Assembly (NCBI RefSeq): GCF_017573545.1
Contig: NZ_JAGEOK010000005.1
Span: forward strand, 62,001 to 126,000
Direction: 5' to 3'
From: Actinomadura nitritigenes
GTDB lineage: Bacteria > Actinomycetota > Actinomycetes > Streptosporangiales > Streptosporangiaceae
Length of the DNA stretch: 64,000 nucleotides
Part shown: piece after piece, positions 41,421-49,968 of the stretch
Layout of the letters: every line of letters starts with the position of its first letter
Position numbering within the stretch: position 1 is the first letter of the stretch
The notes under the pieces: generated by a model
What the model was told of the DNA's origin: nothing
The model's database searches: none
Seen by the model: only the letters and a program-made list of their open reading frames with translations
Program-made: the position numbers and the translations under genes

Positions 41421-41948
41421 ATGGTCAGCCGATTCGAGCACGCACCCGCCAGGGCAACGCCCTTCCGAACCGCGGCGCTCGGCGCCGTGCTGCTCGCCCT
41501 CGCCGCCTGCGGCTCCGAGAACGGCGCGCGGCCGTGCGCCCTGGTCTACTCTCCGACGGGCATCAGCATCGACATCGCCGCTCCGGACGCCTCCCGTGTC
41601 TCGTCCGCGTCGATACGGGCCTGCTGGGGCGGGACGTGCCGCACCAGGCACGTCGCCTTGCATCCGTCCTCGACGAGCGTCCCGCTGGGTTGCGACGGTG
41701 ACGGGCCCGACTCCGCCTGCGGCGCGTCCGCCTCGCCCGACGGCGGCCGGCACGGATTCGCCGCCATCACGGATCTGCCCGCATCGCCCGTCCAGGTCAC
41801 GCTCACCCTGCGCGACCGCCACCACCGCGCGTTCCTGGACCAGGAACTCCGCCTCACCCCGAAGCCCGCCCATCCGGACAACCCGCACTGCGCCACGGGG
41901 GTCCAAGCCGCACTGACCGTAGCGAACGGCCAAGCCACCGCCCGCTGA
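41421..41948 (+). CDS. Putative secreted lipoprotein
   Basis: 175 residues. The N-terminus has a basic start, the hydrophobic TAALGAVLLALAACGSE with a lipobox LAAC (Cys at about residue 30), so the mature protein is probably a membrane-anchored lipoprotein. The mature part has six further Cys residues (RPC, RAC, GTC, LGC, SAC, PHC) that could form three disulfides, and a beta-rich look. No family is recognised. A hairpin follows the stop codon. Confidence 0.7.
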   Translation: MVSRFEHAPARATPFRTAALGAVLLALAACGSENGARPCALVYSPTGISIDIAAPDASRVSSASIRACWGGTCRTRHVALHPSSTSVPLGCDGDGPDSACGASASPDGGRHGFAAITDLPASPVQVTLTLRDRHHRAFLDQELRLTPKPAHPDNPHCATGVQAALTVANGQATAR

Positions 41949-41958
41949 CGACCTCCCC

Positions 41959-41992
41959 CGGCAGCGGTCCCCGGTGCAGGGGACCGCTGCCG
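41959..41992. terminator. Bidirectional hairpin terminator
   Basis: A perfect 14-bp stem (CGGCAGCGGTCCCC at 41959-41972 with 41979-41992) and a 6-base loop lie between the convergent lipoprotein gene (stop 41948) and the methyltransferase remnant (stop 42003). Confidence 0.85.
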
Positions 41993-42002
41993 CGCTGCGG
42001 GG

Positions 42003-42774
42003 TCACTGGCGGGTGGCGGTGGTGACGAAGAGGGGGAGGGCGAAGAACAGGCGGCCGCGGCGGCCCCGTTCACGCTGCTCGGCGACCCAGGCTTCGGCCT
42101 GCGCGTCGCTGATCGCCCCGGCCGAGCGCGCCCCCTCGGCGAGGTCGGCCAGGGCGGGCACCATCGTCGCGTCGGTGAAGACCCTGGTGTGGACCTCGAC
42201 GGCGGCGTCGGCGAAGCCCGCGTCGAGGAGGAGGTTGCGGCTGCGGCGGACGACGCGGGGCGTGCGGACCCGGTCGGCGCGCGTGCACGATGGTGCGGGT
42301 GAGCGCCTCGTCGTCGGCGTCGATGACGAAGGTGTCCCAGTCCTGCCCGATCAGCACGAGGCGCCCGCCGGGGGCGAGCACGCGCCTCGCCTCGCCGATC
42401 GCGCGGGCGGGGTCGTCCAGGACGTGGTACATCTTCTCGGCCCGGTAGCCGTGGAGCTCGCCGTCGGCGAAGGGCAGCTCGTAGGCGTTCGCCACGCGGA
42501 AGTCCGCGGCGGGCCAGCGCTCGCCTGCCACGGCGACCATCCGCTCGTCGAGATCGACGCCGACGGCCCGCGCGCCCCGCTCGGCCATCTCGGCGACCGC
42601 GCGGCCGGACCCGCATCCGACGTCGACCACCGCCGCGTCCGGCGCGATGCCGAGCAACTCGTAGGAACGCGCGCGCAGTTCGCTCGCCCCGGGGATGGAG
42701 TCGCCGATGTCGAGCAGGGCGATGAGCGCATCGGTCTCGCCGCTGGTGCGGCCTGCCGTCTGTTTCTGGTCCAT
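42003..42774 (-). pseudogene. Class I SAM-dependent methyltransferase, frameshifted
   Basis: From the ATG at 42774 the protein reads normally through VVDVGCGSGRAVAEMAERGA (SAM motif I), VDLDERM, EKMYHVLDDP and VLAPGGRLVLIGQDWD, up to TRTIVHA. At about 42277-42284 a GC repeat (gcgcgcg) has lost two bases or gained one. After the shift the other frame continues sensibly with RADRVRTPRVVRRSRNLLLDAGFADAAVEV and ends LFFALPLFVTTATRQ at 42003 (given in part). The total of 772 bases is one more than a multiple of three, which confirms a single event. Slippage in the repeat or a sequencing error are both possible. The promoter is intact and unusual. Confidence 0.8.
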
Positions 42775-42781
42775 GTGCGGG

Positions 42782-42812
42782 ATCCTGCGGCTTCAAGTCC
42801 ACTTGAAGTCAA
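42782..42812 (-). promoter_or_regulatory. MerR-type promoter with 19-bp spacer and internal palindrome, leaderless start
   Basis: On the minus strand TTGACT (42812-42807) is separated by 19 bases from CAGGAT (42787-42782). The spacer holds the palindrome CTTCAAGT-N2-ACTTGAAG (42791-42808), very close to SoxR/MerR-family boxes of the CCTCAAGT-N2-ACTTGAGG type. MerR activators act on exactly such over-long 19-20-bp spacers. Seven bases separate CAGGAT from the ATG, so the message should be leaderless. No MerR-family gene is in this window. Confidence 0.75.
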
Positions 42813-43205
42813 GCGGACTCGACCGGGGGGAGGGCGATCAGGCCCCCACGCCATCGCCGGCGGCTTGCCGGGCGCCCCGCCGCGATTCCGGCGAGGGGTC
42901 GCGCGATCGCCGATGAACGGATCTCGTTCTGGTGGCGCCGACCCGCGTCCGGCCCTGCCGCTCCCCCGACCTCAAGCAGTCGGACCTCCGGGTCGTGCGG
43001 CCGGACGCTCCCGGATGCGAGGGGGCAGAAGGTCACCGAGGCCGGGGAGGACACGCAGCGACTCGCCTGGCTTCGCTCGGTCATCCAGCGATAGCGCGGC
43101 ACACGGGTTCCCGGGCGCCGAGTCTGCGGAGGCGAACTCAGATGTTCATATCATCCGGATGTTCTGAGTATCCTGAGCGAGGTCGAGGAACGCGAGGGGG
43201 ATCCG
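42813..43205. other. Intergenic region with a possible operator for the long TetR gene
   Basis: No convincing gene is seen in these 393 bases. The right end is AT-richer: TCAGA (43138-43142) and TCTGA (43163-43167) bracket a perfect 10-bp palindrome CATCCGGATG (43152-43161), and GATGTTC occurs at both flanks. TTCATA (43145-43150) and TATCCT (43169-43174), 18 bases apart, could be the promoter of the TetR gene at 43206. Confidence 0.45.
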
Positions 43206-44318
43206 ATGGTCCGGCTGACCCGGGCGCAGCAGCAGGCTCGGACGCGGGCCGCCGTGCTCGCGGCGGCGGTGGAGGAGTTCACCGAGCACGGCTTCGCCGA
43301 TGCCAAGGTCGACCGCATCGCCGCCCGCGCCGAACTGACGCGCGGCGCCGTGTACTCGAACTTCCCGAGCAAGCGGTCCTTGTACCTGGCGGTGCTGCTC
43401 GACTCCGTCCAGCGGGACGAGCCCGCCGCGGACGGCCCGTTCGAGGCCGCCGGCCCGGCGGACGGGGCGGACGGGGCGGAGGCCTTCGCCCGCGTCTGGC
43501 TCGAGCGGCTGCCGCTGGCCGGCGACGCGCCTGACACCGGCAGGCTGAAGGCGCGCTCGCTGACCGGGGTGTTCGGCGACGAGCCGGGCCGCACGGCGAT
43601 GGCCCAGCTCGCGAGGTTGGAGGCCCTGCTGGTGGCTCTCGCCCTGGAGTCGTGCGGAGGGCCGGGGGCGGGACGGCGCGTGCGGTCGGCGGAGCTGATC
43701 CTGACCCTGCTGCACGGGGCGGGCCATCTCGCCGAGACGGCGCCCGGCTTCGGCGACCCGTTCGACGTGGCCCGTGCCTGCCGGCGTCTCGCCGATCTCG
43801 AGGCGGACGACGCCTGGGACCCGCCTCACCTGCCGTACGTCGCCGCGCCGCGCGTGTGCCACGACACCTGGACGCCGCCCGCGGACCTGGCGGATGCGAT
43901 CACGGGTCATCCCGTCGGCTGGGCTGAGGACGGGGTCGTGGTGGTCCTCGGGACGGGCCGTCTCGGTGCGGCGGAGGAGGCGGTTCGCGCGCACCGGCCG
44001 GGAGAGGCCGTCACCGTGGCGCTGGTGACGGACGACCCCGCCGAGGTCGGGGCGCTCGTCCGGCTGCGGATCGCCGACCTCGCCGTGTGCCTGCGGCGGG
44101 CGTTCGGGCCGGCGGCCGGGCCGCCGATGCGCCTCGTCCTCGACGAGCGGGGCTCGCTCGCGGCCGCCGCGGGCGCCGGCACGGCCGGGGACACCGAGGC
44201 CGCCGTGCGCGTCCGGGACGGGAAGATCGTCGCTCGGGCCGAGGGCAGGGGCGCCGCCTACGCCGCGGCGACCGCCGCCGCGCCGGCCGAGCCGCCGAGC
44301 GGAGGGAACGGACGATGA
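43206..44318 (+). CDS. TetR-type regulator with unusually long C-terminal region
   Basis: 370 residues, far above the usual 190-230. The HTH is AKVDRIAARAELTRGAVYSNFP (about residues 33-54), followed by SKRSLYLAVL. Residues 60-190 look like a normal TetR ligand domain. Residues 190-360 form an additional domain with CRRLADLEADDAWDPPHLP, VVVVLGTGRLGAAEEAV and RLVLDERGSLAAAA that I cannot name; its pattern of short strands suggests an alpha/beta fold. It is the first gene of a three-gene operon in which each stop overlaps the next start. Whether the extra domain senses a metabolite linked to the PPDK-like protein is unknown. Confidence 0.8.
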   Translation: MVRLTRAQQQARTRAAVLAAAVEEFTEHGFADAKVDRIAARAELTRGAVYSNFPSKRSLYLAVLLDSVQRDEPAADGPFEAAGPADGADGAEAFARVWLERLPLAGDAPDTGRLKARSLTGVFGDEPGRTAMAQLARLEALLVALALESCGGPGAGRRVRSAELILTLLHGAGHLAETAPGFGDPFDVARACRRLADLEADDAWDPPHLPYVAAPRVCHDTWTPPADLADAITGHPVGWAEDGVVVVLGTGRLGAAEEAVRAHRPGEAVTVALVTDDPAEVGALVRLRIADLAVCLRRAFGPAAGPPMRLVLDERGSLAAAAGAGTAGDTEAAVRVRDGKIVARAEGRGAAYAAATAAAPAEPPSGGNGR

Positions 44319-44917
44319 GCACGTCGATCGTGCTGCACGTGCTCCGGTGCGTCGGCCACGCCGGGCTGCCCCGCGTGGCCGACGCGGCGGGGCTCCCCGA
44401 AGCGGACGCGGAGTCCCACTTGATCGACCTCGCCGTGGCCGGGTGGGTGACTCGGTCACCCGGGGAGCACGGCGCCTGGGGCCTCACCGAGGCCGGCCGT
44501 GCCGAGGACGCCCGGCGGACCGTCCGCGAGCTCGACTCCGCCGGTACCCGGGAGGCGCTGACGGCGGCCTACCAGAGGTTCATGGTGCTGAACTCGGAGC
44601 TGCTGGAGCTCTGCTCCGCATGGCAGCTGCGCGCCCTGGACGGCACGATGGCGCCGAACGACCACTCCGACCCGGCCTACGACGCCCTGGTCCTGGACCG
44701 CTTCGCCGACCTGGACCGGCGCGCCGGAGCCGTCATCGCGGACCTGTCCGCGGCGCTGCCCCGGTTCGGGCGGTACCGGGTGCGGCTCACCGCGGCGCTC
44801 GACCGGGCCCGGTCCGGTGCGCTGGAGCATCTGACGGACAGCACCACGGCCTACCACACCGTGTGGTTCCAGCTCCACGAGGACCAGCTCGCCACCCTCG
44901 GCATCCCGCGCCGGTGA
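44315..44917 (+). CDS. Winged-helix (MarR-like) regulatory protein coupled to a PPDK-like gene
   Basis: 200 residues from an ATG overlapping the upstream TGA by 4 bases. The first 70 residues form a winged helix: LPRVADAAGLPEADAESHLIDLAVAGWVTR followed by GLTEAGR (given in part). The remainder is helical, with several conserved-looking Trp, Asp and His residues (CSAWQLRALDGT, NDHSDPAYD, FQLHEDQL). The HTH-plus-helical layout suggests a small regulator or an accessory protein for its neighbour. Its GTGA overlap with the next gene shows tight coupling. Confidence 0.7.
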   Translation: MSTSIVLHVLRCVGHAGLPRVADAAGLPEADAESHLIDLAVAGWVTRSPGEHGAWGLTEAGRAEDARRTVRELDSAGTREALTAAYQRFMVLNSELLELCSAWQLRALDGTMAPNDHSDPAYDALVLDRFADLDRRAGAVIADLSAALPRFGRYRVRLTAALDRARSGALEHLTDSTTAYHTVWFQLHEDQLATLGIPRR

Positions 44918-46467
44918 ACCGCGTTCCGATGGACTGGATCCATCCCCTCGCTGCCAGAGTCGCTGAACCGGCGGACGTCCTCGGCGGCAAGGGCCACGGC
45001 CTCGTCGTCCTGCGACGCCTCGGCCTGCCGGTGCCGGCGGGTTTCGTCATCGGCACCCGCGCCTGCCGGGCCTTCCTCCGGGACGGGAGCCTTCCGGCGG
45101 GCTTCGACGCCGAGCTGTCCGCCGCCGTCCGCCGGCTGGAGGCCGCGACCGGAAGGCGCTTCGGCGCGGGCCCGCGCCCGCTGGCGGTATCGGTCCGATC
45201 GGGCGCCGCCGTGTCGATGCCCGGCATGATGAGCACCGTCCTCGACCTCGGTCTGACCACCGAGGCGACCGCGGCGCTGGCCGCCGAGACCGGCGACCCG
45301 GCCTTCGCGGACGAGACGCGCCGCCGGTTCCTCGCGAGCTTCGCGAGCGCTTCGAGCGCGCTCCCGGACGCCGCGGACCCGGCCGCGCCGTCCGCCGCCA
45401 TGGCCGTCCCCGACGACGCCATGGGTCAGCTGCGGGCGGCGGTGAGGGCGGTCTTCTCGTCCTGGAACAACCCGCGCGCCGTCACGTACCGCGAGCTGCA
45501 CGGCGTCCCGCACCACCTCGGCACGGCCGTGATCGTGCAGGCCATGGTGTTCGGCAACCGGGACGAGCGCAGCGGTACCGGCGTCGCCTTCAGCCGCGAC
45601 CCGAACACGGGCGCCGGTTCGCCGTTCGGCGACGTCCTGTTCGGCAGGCAGGGCGAGGACGTCGTCGCCGGGCACTCCAGCACCCGGCCGCTGTCCGAGC
45701 TCGCCGGCCGGGAGCCGGCGGTATGGGAACGCCTCGTGGCCGCCCTGCACCGCGTCGAACGGCACTACCGCGACGCCTGCCACGTCGAGTTCACCTTCGA
45801 GACCGGCGCCTTGTGGTTCCTGCAGGTACGGCCCGGCGGCCTCACGGGCCGCGCCGCGGTCCGCGTCGCCGTCGACCTCGCCGACGAACGGCTCATCGAC
45901 CGGCGCACGGCCCTGCGGCGGATCTCACCGCACCATCTCCGCAGCGCCGGCACACCGCGGATGCGCACCGGCGACGGGGTCGACCTCCTCACGCGCGGCC
46001 GGGGGGCATGCCCCGGCGTCGCGACCGGACGCGTCGCGGTCACCGCCGACCGGGCCGTCCGCATGGCCGCCGGCGGGCCGGTGATCCTGGTACGTCCCGT
46101 CACCTCACCGCTCGACATGCACGGCCTGGCCGCCGCTTCCGGGGTGGTCACGAGCCGCGGCGGACCGGCGAGCCACGCCGCCGTCGTCGCGCGGGCCATG
46201 GGCAAGGCCGCCGTCGTCGACGCGGCGGACCTCACCGTCGACGCCGAGGCGGGGTGCGCGCGGGTCGGCGAGCGCGTCGTCCCCGAAGGGACGCTGATCA
46301 CCATCGACGGCACCGGCGGAGAGATCGCGGCCGGAGACCCGGGCATCGCCGCCTCGCTCGTCGACGACCACCTGCACCGCCTGCTCGGCTGGGCCGACGA
46401 GGTGTCCGGCGACCGAGCGGCGCGCCCGGACGAGGAACGCCTGCGCGCGGCGCACGCCCGGCTGTGA
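44914..46467 (+). CDS. PPDK-like protein with ATP-grasp and swivelling phosphohistidine domains, no PEP/pyruvate domain
   Basis: 517 residues from a GTG overlapping the previous stop; an ATG at 44929 is an alternative. The N-terminus GGKGHGLVVLRRLGLPVPAG, SVRSGAAVSMPGMMSTVLDLG and SWNNPRAVTYRELHGV are the nucleotide-binding part of pyruvate phosphate dikinase. GGPASHAAVVARAMGKAAVV with His421 is the swivelling phosphohistidine domain. The protein stops there, whereas real PPDKs have a further 350-residue TIM barrel that binds PEP/pyruvate. It could therefore take phosphate from ATP onto His421 but must pass it to another protein or molecule. Rifampin phosphotransferases use a similar set of domains in a different arrangement. 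Confidence 0.8.
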   Translation: MNRVPMDWIHPLAARVAEPADVLGGKGHGLVVLRRLGLPVPAGFVIGTRACRAFLRDGSLPAGFDAELSAAVRRLEAATGRRFGAGPRPLAVSVRSGAAVSMPGMMSTVLDLGLTTEATAALAAETGDPAFADETRRRFLASFASASSALPDAADPAAPSAAMAVPDDAMGQLRAAVRAVFSSWNNPRAVTYRELHGVPHHLGTAVIVQAMVFGNRDERSGTGVAFSRDPNTGAGSPFGDVLFGRQGEDVVAGHSSTRPLSELAGREPAVWERLVAALHRVERHYRDACHVEFTFETGALWFLQVRPGGLTGRAAVRVAVDLADERLIDRRTALRRISPHHLRSAGTPRMRTGDGVDLLTRGRGACPGVATGRVAVTADRAVRMAAGGPVILVRPVTSPLDMHGLAAASGVVTSRGGPASHAAVVARAMGKAAVVDAADLTVDAEAGCARVGERVVPEGTLITIDGTGGEIAAGDPGIAASLVDDHLHRLLGWADEVSGDRAARPDEERLRAAHARL

Positions 46468-46715
46468 GACGACCCGGCACAGCGCGCGGTCCTTCTCCCC
46501 GGCGACGGCGCTGGAGCCGGGGAGTTGCGCGATCGGTGCGGGCGATTCGGCGGCGTTCGCGGCGGTGCTCGCGACGGGCCCGGAGGTGGCGGTGGGGGGA
46601 GCATGGGAGGCGGCGGTAGTGGGGAGCATGGGGAGCTGGAGCGGAGGCTGGGCGGTCGCCCGCGTGCCTGACGGTGCGATCGGATACTGAGAGGGACGCG
46701 TCGGCGAGGCCGGCG

Positions 46716-48656
46716 TCAGTGGCTCGGGCTCGGCCTCATCAGCGCGAGCTGCCGCGGCGGCGGGGCGAGGGGGACCGTCGGTTCGTCCCAATCGTCGTCG
46801 ACGGTTCCGTCGGCGGCGTCCACGCCCTCGCCGTGCTCGCCGAGCTCGGCCGTGAACCGCTCCAGGGCGAAGGCGCGGATCATGGAGAGGAGCGTGTAGC
46901 GGGTCTCCCCCGCGCCGTCGGCGTCGACGAGCAGGAGCCGGGCGTCGACGAGGGTGGACAGCATCCGCTCGAGCTCGAAGGAGTCGATCTGGAACCACCG
47001 GGCGATCTCGTCGACGCCGAAGCGGGCGGGCGCGTGCCGGCCGAGCAGCAGGAGGACGGCCCGCGCGGAGTCGTCGAGCTCGAGATAGCTCTGCTCCAGC
47101 CGCGTCCACATGTCGAAGGTGCCCGAGCACAGCTCCTCGATGCGCCGGCGGCCGTACTCCAGGCTCGCCACCCACCGGTCGAGCGAGGGCGAGGCCGGAC
47201 GGGCGAGCCGGGCGCCGACCGCGCGCACGGCCAGCGGCAGGTTCTCGCAGTAGTCGACGATGGAACGGGCGGCCTTGCGCTCGGGACCGCTCCACCGGCG
47301 GCCGACGATCATTCCGAGCAGCTCGATCGCGTCGTCCTCCGCGAGCGGATTGATCTCGAACGTCCGCAGCCCGGAAATCCCGTAGAGCGGTGACCTGTTC
47401 GTCATGATCACCGCGCATTGCGGGCTTCCCGGCAGCAGCGGCCGCACCTGTTCCTCGCTCATCGCGTCGTCCAGAACGATGAGCACCCGGCGATCCGCGC
47501 ACCAGCTGCAGAACAATTGACTGCGGCTTTCCAGCGCGGCCGGTATCTGGCTGTGCGCGAAACCGATCGCGTGCAGATGGTCGGCGAGCACATCGGACGG
47601 ATCGACCGCCGCCCCGTTGCGGCGCAGCGCGGCGAAGAACTGACCGTCCGGAAAGCGCTGCCGGACCCGGTGGGCGAGCCGGACCGCCAATGCGGACTTG
47701 CCCACCCCGGCCATTCCGGTGATCGAGACCATCGGTGGAGCCTGCTTTCTTCCGTTCTGCAGGAAGGTCTGCTCCAGCCGGCCGAGCACGAAATCGCGGC
47801 CGATGAAATCGGGAATGTCGGCGGGGATCTGGGCGGGCACGGCGACCACCGTGGGCGCGGTGAGCACGTCCTCGGCGGCCCGTACGGCGGGCAGGTCCAG
47901 CGACGGGTCCGCGGCGAGGAGCGCGCGGTGCAGCCGCTGGACCGGCGGCGACGGCTCGATGCCGAGCTCGTCCACCAGGGAGCGGCGGAGCCGGCCGAAG
48001 ACCGCCAGCGCCTCGTGCCGGCGGCCGGACCGGTGCAGCGCCAGCATCAGCTTGGAGTGCAGGCCCTCGTGCAGCGGCTGGTTGATGATCAGGGACTTCA
48101 GCTCGCGGATCGCGTCCAGGTTCCGTCCGAGCTGCAGGTACGCGTCGATGCGCAACTCGGTGACCTGGATCTTGGTCTCCTCGAGGTGCGCCGCGTAGGA
48201 CTCCAGGAACGGTCCCTTCTGGACGTCCGCGAGCGCCTGGGACCGCCACAGCGAGAGGGCGCTCTCCAGCGAGTTGGCGGCCCGCGCGTAGTCGCCATCC
48301 GCGAACGCCTTCTGGCCGGCCTGAAAGCAGCGCTCGAAGACCGGGACGTCGATGCACTCGGGGGCCACCTGGAGCTGGTAGCCCGACGGCTCGGTGAGCA
48401 GCGCGATGCCCTGCTCGTGCCCGGACTCGCCGATGCCGAGGAGCTTGCGGAGCTGGTAGATGTAGGTCTGCATGGTGGCCACGACCGTCACCGGCGGGTC
48501 CCCCAGCCATATCTCGTCGATGAACTGGCTGGTGGGAACGACCTGGTCGTGCAGTATGAGCAACATCGCCATGATGGTGCGCAGCTTGGGCGGGAGCATG
48601 ATCCGCTCCTCACCGCCCGTAGAGACGTCAAGACCGCCCAACAGTCGAAACTGCAT
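46716..48656 (-). CDS. SARP-family transcriptional activator with NB-ARC domain (AfsR-like), cluster regulator
   Basis: 646 residues from the ATG at 48656 (MQFRLLGGLDV, the usual SARP start); a GTG at 48701 would run through an inverted repeat. Residues 1-100 are the OmpR-type winged helix, 100-245 the bacterial transcriptional activation (BTAD) domain ending GRLRRSLVDELGIEPS, and 285-540 an NB-ARC ATPase with P-loop GMAGVGKS (314-321) and LIVLDDA. The C-terminal TPR domain of full AfsR (over 900 residues) is missing. SARPs activate antibiotic operons through direct repeats near the -35. It borders the polyketide operon on the same strand but is separated from it by 535 bases and a hairpin. 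Confidence 0.92.
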   Translation of the reverse strand: MQFRLLGGLDVSTGGEERIMLPPKLRTIMAMLLILHDQVVPTSQFIDEIWLGDPPVTVVATMQTYIYQLRKLLGIGESGHEQGIALLTEPSGYQLQVAPECIDVPVFERCFQAGQKAFADGDYARAANSLESALSLWRSQALADVQKGPFLESYAAHLEETKIQVTELRIDAYLQLGRNLDAIRELKSLIINQPLHEGLHSKLMLALHRSGRRHEALAVFGRLRRSLVDELGIEPSPPVQRLHRALLAADPSLDLPAVRAAEDVLTAPTVVAVPAQIPADIPDFIGRDFVLGRLEQTFLQNGRKQAPPMVSITGMAGVGKSALAVRLAHRVRQRFPDGQFFAALRRNGAAVDPSDVLADHLHAIGFAHSQIPAALESRSQLFCSWCADRRVLIVLDDAMSEEQVRPLLPGSPQCAVIMTNRSPLYGISGLRTFEINPLAEDDAIELLGMIVGRRWSGPERKAARSIVDYCENLPLAVRAVGARLARPASPSLDRWVASLEYGRRRIEELCSGTFDMWTRLEQSYLELDDSARAVLLLLGRHAPARFGVDEIARWFQIDSFELERMLSTLVDARLLLVDADGAGETRYTLLSMIRAFALERFTAELGEHGEGVDAADGTVDDDWDEPTVPLAPPPRQLALMRPSPSH

Positions 48657-48688
48657 GGAATCATCATCCCCAGTTGCACTCGCCGCCC

Positions 48689-48713
48689 CGGTGTCCGCCA
48701 CCTACGGACACCG
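48689..48713. promoter_or_regulatory. Perfect inverted repeat upstream of the SARP gene
   Basis: CGGTGTCCG-N7-CGGACACCG lies 33-57 bases before the SARP ATG. It could be an operator for a higher-level regulator or a leader hairpin that limits SARP translation. Its symmetry is exact over 9 bases per arm. Confidence 0.65.
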
Positions 48714-49191
48714 TCCGGCACCGCAAAGAAACATCCGACCAACACAGGCGGAAACTAATTCAACTTTCTAGCAAATGCGCCGGCCGCCGTCTTTGAACCC
48801 CCTTCATCGCGTGCTGGTCGCCACGTTTACATCGCATACAACCTAGCAGTGTTCGGGTGATTTGAATCTATGTCCAGGCCCGGCGCGATTCAAGGGATCC
48901 GTTGGCCGTATCCGGCCACCGCGACCGCCGGTCCGGCAGAAACGGCGAGGCCCTCGCATATAACGTCCGCTGACGAGGCGATGAACGCCCGATACCGACG
49001 GCGGCACAAGTCACCGCGAATGCGAGTGATCATCTTCGCGGCAAATAAATGACGGAATGCAGAGCCCGCATCACGGAGGGTTGCACCGGGCGCCCAAATT
49101 ACCCGGCCACCGGGCGCCCTTATCTTCCGGCGGCGCCGGTGACACGGTGCTCACCTCCGGGCCTCTTGACACGCCGGGTGACCGGGAGCCG
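48714..49191. other. AT-richer intergenic region between SARP and thioesterase genes
   Basis: This 478-base stretch has clearly lower GC than the rest of the window, including aactaattcaactttct (about 48752-48769), tttacatcgcatacaac and gcaaataaatgac. It should hold the SARP promoter. A 60-codon open frame at 48870-49052 has no Shine-Dalgarno sequence and no recognisable product; I do not call it a gene. Confidence 0.6.
49088..49119 (-). terminator. Hairpin at the end of the polyketide operon
   Basis: GGGCGCCC occurs at 49088-49095 and 49112-49119, and being self-complementary the copies pair across a 16-base loop. It starts about 72 bases beyond the thioesterase stop on the minus strand. 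Confidence 0.55.
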
Positions 49192-49962
49192 TCACGGGCC
49201 GGCCGGCGTCCTCGCCGCGGCGGGCCCGGCCGGCAGGAGCCCGGCGATCTCGGCCGGGGCGTCCAGGTGGAAGAAGTGGCCGGCGTCGATGACGGTGAGC
49301 GCGAACCCGCCCGAGGTGAGCTCGCGCCAGGCGGCCATCGCCTCGGGCGGGGCGATCGGGTCGCGCGCGCCCGCGATGGCCGCGATGGGCACCGGGAGCT
49401 CCCTCGGCATCTCCTCCGCCGGCGGCAGCCGGTACTCCGACAGCCAGCCGACGTCGGCGCGCAGCACGCGCACCAGCCGGTCCCGCAGGCGCGGATGCCG
49501 CCGCACGACCTCCGGGGTGCCCCCGAGCGCGGTGATCTCCTCCAGCAGTTCCTCGTCCCGGAGGCCCCGCCAGCGGCCGACCCACGCGCTCTCGATGTGC
49601 GGCGGGTGGCTCGCGCCGACCACGAGCCGCTCGGGCAGCAGCTCGCCCAGCCGGATCAGCTCGCGGACCACCTCCTGGGCGAGCACCCCGCCCATGCTGT
49701 GGCCGTAGATCGCGTAGCGCAGCCCCCCAGCGCGGGCGGCCAGCGCCCGGGCCAGGTCGGCCGGGTCGAAGTCCGGCGTCTCGGCGGCCCGCGTCTCCCG
49801 TCCCGGCAGCTGGACGGGCTGCACGTGGACGGACGCGGGCAGCATCGCGCTCCAGGACTTGTAGCCGACACCGCCGCCGCCCGCGTGCGGCACGCAGAAC
49901 AGGACGAGGTCCGCCTCCGCCGGGGCGGGCCCGCCGAGGAACCAGACGTCGCTCGTCGTCAT
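49192..49962 (-). CDS. Type II thioesterase
   Basis: 256 residues. LFCVPHAGGGGVGYKSWSAMLP and PVQLPGRETR at the start, the nucleophile YGHSMGGVLAQE (Ser89), and a late AGHFFHLD His are diagnostic of external thioesterases (RifR/GrsT type). They remove wrongly loaded or decarboxylated acyl or aminoacyl groups from carrier proteins. In type II PKS clusters such enzymes are less usual than in NRPS or type I PKS clusters; here it would fit editing of the aminoacyl-carrier made by the adenylation enzyme at 57184. Last gene of the 14-gene operon. Confidence 0.92.
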   Translation of the reverse strand: MTTSDVWFLGGPAPAEADLVLFCVPHAGGGGVGYKSWSAMLPASVHVQPVQLPGRETRAAETPDFDPADLARALAARAGGLRYAIYGHSMGGVLAQEVVRELIRLGELLPERLVVGASHPPHIESAWVGRWRGLRDEELLEEITALGGTPEVVRRHPRLRDRLVRVLRADVGWLSEYRLPPAEEMPRELPVPIAAIAGARDPIAPPEAMAAWRELTSGGFALTVIDAGHFFHLDAPAEIAGLLPAGPAAARTPAGP

Positions 49963-49968
49963 CGCCGC

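Noticed and set aside
46468..46715. G-rich stretch with repeated ggggagcatggg as a G-quadruplex or regulatory element
   Set aside because: The G runs are irregular, and the space only separates two convergent genes; there is no functional support.
48870..49052. A 60-codon open frame in the SARP-thioesterase gap
   Set aside because: No ribosome-binding site, no recognisable sequence and codon use unlike the neighbours.
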